NCBI GenBank assembly: GCA_002685655.1
Contig: NYXM01000076.1
Span: 1-26,722, forward strand
DNA length: 26,722 bases
Source: Planctomycetaceae bacterium
Lineage (GTDB): Bacteria; Planctomycetota; Planctomycetia; Pirellulales; Pirellulaceae
Reading direction: 5' to 3'
The notes beneath the pieces are model-generated. The model was not told where the DNA came from. It did not search any database and worked only from the letters and a program-made list of their open reading frames with translations. Positions 22,978 through 26,722 of the stretch are shown here, piece after piece. Within the stretch, counting starts at the first letter, position 1. Each line of letters opens with the position of its first letter. The translations under genes were made by a program, and so were the position numbers.

Positions 22978-25635
22978 ATGAAAGTCGTTAGTTGGCTCAG
23001 GTCGGTCGGGCTCGTGGCAGCCGCGATGATGTCTGGTTCGTTCATGGGCGTTAATGAACTGCCCTCGACCTACGCGGCTGATGCAGAGACCGGTTCGGCT
23101 CGCACACGAAGCGGCCTGCAGGCACTCTACGATTTCCGCTCGGCCGATGGCTCGGTCGTAAAGGATCAATCGGGTGTGGGCGATCCAGTTCACTTACGGA
23201 TCGAAAACATAAAGTCCGTTCGACGTTCCAAAGGTTCGCTGGAGGTCCGTGGCCAGACGTTGATTCGATCCGAACGTCCGGCGGCAAAGATCATCCAGTC
23301 GATCCGTCGGTCTGGCGAAATCACGATCGAAGCGTGGGTTCGCCCGGCAAAATCCAATCAGACGGGTCCGGCACGGATCGTCACGCTTTCCAAGAATGGC
23401 AGTGAACGCAACTTCACGCTTGGCCAAGATGGCGACAAGTTCGACGTGCGATTTCGAACAACCGAGACCAGTAAAAACGGGATCCCTTCACTGGGTTCGT
23501 CGAACAAGAGCCTAACCACAAAACTGATGCACGTGGTCTACACACGAGATCGCGCGGGTCGAACCCGGATCTATCTCAATGGCAAGCAACGCGCAGAAGG
23601 GAGGATTTCCGGCGGCACGTCCAACTGGGACGGTTCGTTTCGGCTGGCGATTGGCAACGAACATTCCAGAGATCGCCAGTGGTTAGGCAGTTACCATTTG
23701 GTGGCTGTGTACAACCGAGACTTAATGCCCAAGGAAGTCGAACAGAATTTCAAAGCCGGTGCCAACGCCCAGACGCTGCTGTTGACACAAAACGATTCAA
23801 AGGCCCGCCACTTCGAGCTGCAGGTCGCCCCGGTGCTGGCCCAGCACTGCCTCGAGTGCCACGATTCGGCATCGAAGGAAGGTGGTTTGGACTTGTCGAA
23901 GAAAACCGCGGCGCTGGCTGGTGGCGAAAGTGGCAAAGCGGTTATGCCCGAAAAGGTAGCGGAGAGTCTGCTTTGGGAATCCGTCGAAACGGACGAGATG
24001 CCCAAAGATCGTTCGCCGTTGTCGACACAGGAAAAAGCCGTATTGCGAGATTGGATCAATTCTGGCGCGACCTGGTCGTTGGATACGATCGATCCGGCGG
24101 TGTATGCCCACGATAGTCGAGTTGCTAAGAATTGGGTAAGACGGCTCACAGTTAATGAGTACATTGAGACCGTTCGTTGTGCCGTCGGTGTCAATATCGA
24201 TCAGCTGGCACGCGAAATTCTTCCGCGAGATCTGCGTGCCGATGGCTTCCGCAACACAGCCTATAACCTGAACGTCGATCTGAAGCATGTGGAAGCTTAC
24301 GCGGATTTGGCCGAGGTCGTCGTGAGCCGCATGGACGTACAGACATTTGCACGGCAGTTTTCCAAGAGTAAGAAACTGACCGACGACAGCATGCGCGGGC
24401 TCATCGCCAAGATGGGCAAGTGGCTGCTGCGCGGGCCGCTCGAAGAGAGCGAAGTCGTTGTCTATCGTGGTATCTCGACAACGGTCGCCAGTGCCGGAGG
24501 TGATTTCAAACAGGCAGTTGGATACATCATCGAGGCGATGTTGCAGTCGCCACGGTTCATCTATCGCATGGAGAACCAACGGGGCGACGGAACGGCTTGG
24601 CCGATTGGCGAATACGAACTCGCGTCGAGGCTCAGTTATATCATCTGGGGTGGGCCGCCGGACAAGGAACTCATCCGCGCGGCCGATGCAGGGGAACTCG
24701 ATCGCAGCGGTACTGGCCGTCAAGTCGAACGAATGCTCGAGGATCCGCGGGCGATAAGTCGGTCGAAGCAGTTCATCTTCCAGTGGCTGAACCTGGGCCG
24801 ACTTGACAACCTGCGACCAGACCCAGACAAGTTCCCGAACTGGGACGTCAAGCTGGCTGGTGACATGCGCGAAGAAACGCTGGCATTTTTTCAAGATGTT
24901 GTCTGGGAGCAGAAACGACCACTCGCAGATTTGTTCAACGCACAGGTGACTCACGTTACACCGCGTCTGGCCAAGCACTACGGCCTCCAGCTTTCGAGTA
25001 GCGGACCCGTCGACAAATGGAAGCGCCACGACCTTTCCGCGATACCCAGTCGTGGTGGACTGCTGACTCAGGGTAGCGTGTTGACCATTGGCGGCGACGA
25101 GGCGTCTATGGTGACGCGGGGACTGTTCGTACTTCACGATCTGCTCCGCGGTGTGGTCAAGGATCCACCGCCCGGTGTCGATTCGACACCGACCCCATCG
25201 AAACCCGGTCTGACGCAACGTGGTGTCGCCGAAGGACGAATCGGAAACAAGGCGTGTGGCGGGTGCCACCTGAAGTTCGAGCCGCTCGCCTTCGGCCTGG
25301 AGAAATTCGACGGCTCGGGGGCTTATCACGACGTGGACAAGCACGGAAACAGATTACGCGAAGACGGAGAGATTCTCTTTCCCGGTACTGCCCGGCCCGT
25401 TTCCTATGCTTCCACGGCAGAATTAATGGATTTGCTGGCCCGTAGCGGCCGCGTCCGCCAGAGCATCACCTGGAAGCTGACGCAGTTTTCGCTGGGACGA
25501 CCGCTGGTCGCGGCCGATGTACGGATTGTCAATGACATCCATAAGGCTGCGCAGAAAGAAGGCGGGACTTACGCCAGCCTGATCACCGCCATCGTGATGA
25601 GCGATCTGGTACAGATGACACGAACAGAAGAGTGA
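22978..25635 (+). CDS. LamG-PSCyt1-DUF1587/1592/1588/1585 planctomycete cytochrome-type protein
   Basis: An 885-residue exported protein. After a signal peptide (hydrophobic VGLVAAAMMSGSFM) comes a LamG/concanavalin-like domain at about residues 45-265, with LQALYDFRSADGSVVKDQSG, GEITIEAWVRPAK and RTRIYLNGKQ. Such domains usually bind carbohydrate. A haem-type CLECH (Cys291) with TDEMPKDRSPL follows as a PSCyt1 module, then DUF1587 (RRLTVNEYIETVRCAVGV). DUF1592 shows YELASRLSYIIWGGPPDKEL, DUF1588 shows RGGLLTQGSVLTIGG and CGGCH at about 760, and DUF1585 shows SITWKLTQFSLGRPL. ATG 22978 has GAGG eight bases upstream. The 231-base gap before it contains only an isolated TACAAT box and short palindromes. 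This type is regularly paired with a DUF1552 gene, which follows here with a 23-base gap. The enzymatic role is unproven. Confidence 0.92.
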   Translation: MKVVSWLRSVGLVAAAMMSGSFMGVNELPSTYAADAETGSARTRSGLQALYDFRSADGSVVKDQSGVGDPVHLRIENIKSVRRSKGSLEVRGQTLIRSERPAAKIIQSIRRSGEITIEAWVRPAKSNQTGPARIVTLSKNGSERNFTLGQDGDKFDVRFRTTETSKNGIPSLGSSNKSLTTKLMHVVYTRDRAGRTRIYLNGKQRAEGRISGGTSNWDGSFRLAIGNEHSRDRQWLGSYHLVAVYNRDLMPKEVEQNFKAGANAQTLLLTQNDSKARHFELQVAPVLAQHCLECHDSASKEGGLDLSKKTAALAGGESGKAVMPEKVAESLLWESVETDEMPKDRSPLSTQEKAVLRDWINSGATWSLDTIDPAVYAHDSRVAKNWVRRLTVNEYIETVRCAVGVNIDQLAREILPRDLRADGFRNTAYNLNVDLKHVEAYADLAEVVVSRMDVQTFARQFSKSKKLTDDSMRGLIAKMGKWLLRGPLEESEVVVYRGISTTVASAGGDFKQAVGYIIEAMLQSPRFIYRMENQRGDGTAWPIGEYELASRLSYIIWGGPPDKELIRAADAGELDRSGTGRQVERMLEDPRAISRSKQFIFQWLNLGRLDNLRPDPDKFPNWDVKLAGDMREETLAFFQDVVWEQKRPLADLFNAQVTHVTPRLAKHYGLQLSSSGPVDKWKRHDLSAIPSRGGLLTQGSVLTIGGDEASMVTRGLFVLHDLLRGVVKDPPPGVDSTPTPSKPGLTQRGVAEGRIGNKACGGCHLKFEPLAFGLEKFDGSGAYHDVDKHGNRLREDGEILFPGTARPVSYASTAELMDLLARSGRVRQSITWKLTQFSLGRPLVAADVRIVNDIHKAAQKEGGTYASLITAIVMSDLVQMTRTEE

Positions 25636-25658
25636 TAAGTCAATTCGGAGAAGATCTC

Positions 25659-26657
25659 ATGAAACGACCAAGAATAGACCGCCGCATGGTGCTCAAAGGA
25701 CTTGGTAGCGTTACCATCGGGTTGCCACTCCTGGAAGAGATGTTGGTCACCACCGCCACGGCGGCGTTGCAAGAAACGGTTCCTGTGCGCGCGTTCAATG
25801 TCTTCTTCGGACTCGGGATTCCCGCCCCTTTGCAGACGGAAGGTTTTAACGATGTCCTCGAACCGCTCAAACCACTCAGCGACAAGCTGTTGGTCATGCG
25901 GAACGTCGACCAGGTTCGTTGTGACGAATCCGGGATCAACGCTCACTTCGACGGAGCATCCGGTGCGTTTACTGCCGAACCGCCCGATGGTGAAGCTAAA
26001 GCCGGTGGTCCTTCGATCGACCAGGTCGTCCGCAAGACCTACCATCCTGATGGGTTGCCAAAGGGCATGGTTCCCACACTGATCGGAGGTACGTTCTTTC
26101 GGCGTAGTCGCGTCAGCCGGTACGTCCACAGCTATAACCCCGACGGCACGGTTGCCTCGACGATGCAAGAGAAGCCGCGCGATCTGTTCGACCGCGTGTT
26201 TGGTATGATTGGCGTAGCCGGTCGCGACACCGACGTTCGGAGCCGGCGACTGCGTCGCAGTGTGCTCGATTCCGTAGTCGATCAGTATAAGTTCTACACC
26301 GGCACAAATTCGCCGCTCGGTGCTGCTTCCAAGGCCCGCGTTGCCGATCACCTCGACCGGATCCGCGAGTTCGAACAGCGTGCCTACGAGATGAAAGCGC
26401 GCCCCAAAGGCGCACCCTCGCTTCCACGTCGATCGCAAATTGCCCATGGTGGACTGGCAGATCCCGGTGGCCAGGGCATCGACATGAAGCTGGACGACCT
26501 CACGACCGAATGGCGTTTGATGGCCGACCTCTACGCGCTGGCCATTCAACTGGATCGAGTCCGTTTTGGTTCGTTGACGTTCCTCGCGGCCGGCGAACGC
26601 CTTCGCATTAAGGGCGACTACAAGTACCTGAACTTTCGCAGATATTCGTCTGCTTAA
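25659..26657 (+). CDS. DUF1552 protein, apparently truncated at the C-terminus
   Basis: DUF1552 proteins are the usual partner of DUF1592-type cytochromes in planctomycetes. The N-terminus has a twin-arginine-like signal (RRMVLKGLGSVTIGLPLLEEML). Family blocks follow: KPLSDKLLVMRNVD, INAHFDGASGAFTAEPP, GGPSIDQVVRK, a long helical SVVDQYKFYTG stretch, DHLDRIREFEQRAYE and the near-C-terminal RVRFGSLTFLAAGERLRIKGDYKY. The expected remainder, about 100 residues with a conserved Ser-His/Trp-His block, is absent. After KGDYKY the frame reads nine unrelated residues and stops. No other frame restores the family sequence before the window ends, so this is not a simple frameshift. It is 332 residues against a usual length well above 400. 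ATG 25659 is preferred with GGAG eight bases upstream. Confidence 0.85.
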   Translation: MKRPRIDRRMVLKGLGSVTIGLPLLEEMLVTTATAALQETVPVRAFNVFFGLGIPAPLQTEGFNDVLEPLKPLSDKLLVMRNVDQVRCDESGINAHFDGASGAFTAEPPDGEAKAGGPSIDQVVRKTYHPDGLPKGMVPTLIGGTFFRRSRVSRYVHSYNPDGTVASTMQEKPRDLFDRVFGMIGVAGRDTDVRSRRLRRSVLDSVVDQYKFYTGTNSPLGAASKARVADHLDRIREFEQRAYEMKARPKGAPSLPRRSQIAHGGLADPGGQGIDMKLDDLTTEWRLMADLYALAIQLDRVRFGSLTFLAAGERLRIKGDYKYLNFRRYSSA

Positions 26658-26722
26658 ATGGCGAGACTTAGGTAGTTTTCCAGGGCGTCGATTAATTGTT
26701 GCTGGTCAGTCCTCGTTGGCGA
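26654..26722 (-). CDS. C-terminal end of an unidentified leftward gene entering from beyond the window
   Basis: On the minus strand an uninterrupted frame enters at the window edge and ends in a TAA at 26654-26656. It gives 22 residues ending QQLIDALENYLSLAI. The piece is too short to identify. It begins where DUF1552 similarity stops, and its stop overlaps the stop of the truncated DUF1552 frame, which would fit a gene (perhaps a transposase) inside an inserted element. A small inverted pair GCAGA / TCTGC (26638-26653) lies immediately past its stop. Chance openness over 69 bases is quite possible. Confidence 0.25.
   Translation of the reverse strand, partial: SPTRTDQQQLIDALENYLSLAI

Noticed and set aside
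23797..25344. Long minus-strand open frame (515 codons) opposite the LamG/DUF1592-type gene
   Set aside because: It is antisense to a clearly recognised multi-domain protein, has no family-like motif, and arises from codon bias in GC-rich coding DNA.
25569..26549. Minus-strand open frame of 326 codons opposite the DUF1552 gene
   Set aside because: The DUF1552 reading on the plus strand has signal peptide, ribosome site and family motifs; the antisense frame has none.

Overview
The window looks like a chromosomal piece of a planctomycete, most likely a Pirellulales-type bacterium. The main evidence is two consecutive gene pairs of the planctomycete cytochrome type (a DUF1549/DUF1553 protein with a DUF1501 protein, then a LamG/DUF1587-1592-1588-1585 protein with a DUF1552 protein). 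Supporting evidence is the large multi-PDZ RseP-like protease behind dxr, the many exported proteins with twin-arginine or Sec signals, and structured GC-rich intergenic repeats. All family names come from motif recognition by eye; no database search was run.

Layout. Positions 1-2738 (+) hold the 3' part of dxr (isoprenoid MEP pathway) overlapping an RseP-type site-2 protease. Positions 2739-3278 are non-coding and contain copy A of a structured repeat of about 196 bp. Positions 3279-8511 (-) hold three genes transcribed leftward: a sodium:solute symporter, a secreted serine-hydrolase/NamZ fusion, and a second stand-alone NamZ-type gene broken by a frameshift. Positions 8622-10538 (+), divergent from these, hold murQ and a BadF-type sugar kinase. 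Together these form a coherent MurNAc (peptidoglycan sugar) salvage locus: the exported fusion would strip peptide and release MurNAc, the symporter would import it, the kinase would make MurNAc-6-P, and MurQ would convert that to GlcNAc-6-P plus D-lactate.

Positions 10559-16843 carry unrelated single genes: a helical-repeat protein of unknown function (-), a VOC/glyoxalase-fold protein (+), a CPBP membrane protease homologue (-), two adjacent short-chain dehydrogenases (-), and a PLP enzyme of the D-cysteine desulfhydrase/ACC deaminase family (+). Positions 16847-17043 hold copy B of the structured repeat, inverted relative to copy A. A Tat-exported sulfite-oxidase-like molybdopterin protein follows (17300-18565), and then the two planctomycete cytochrome cassettes (18794-22746 and 22978-26657).

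The last gene, a DUF1552 protein, stops about 100 residues short of family length. Its end overlaps the tail of a leftward reading frame that enters from beyond the window, which suggests an insertion or rearrangement junction. The observations most worth following are the MurNAc salvage locus with its hydrolase-NamZ fusion and decaying second NamZ copy, the structured repeat family sitting just 3' of genes, and the truncated DUF1552 gene.
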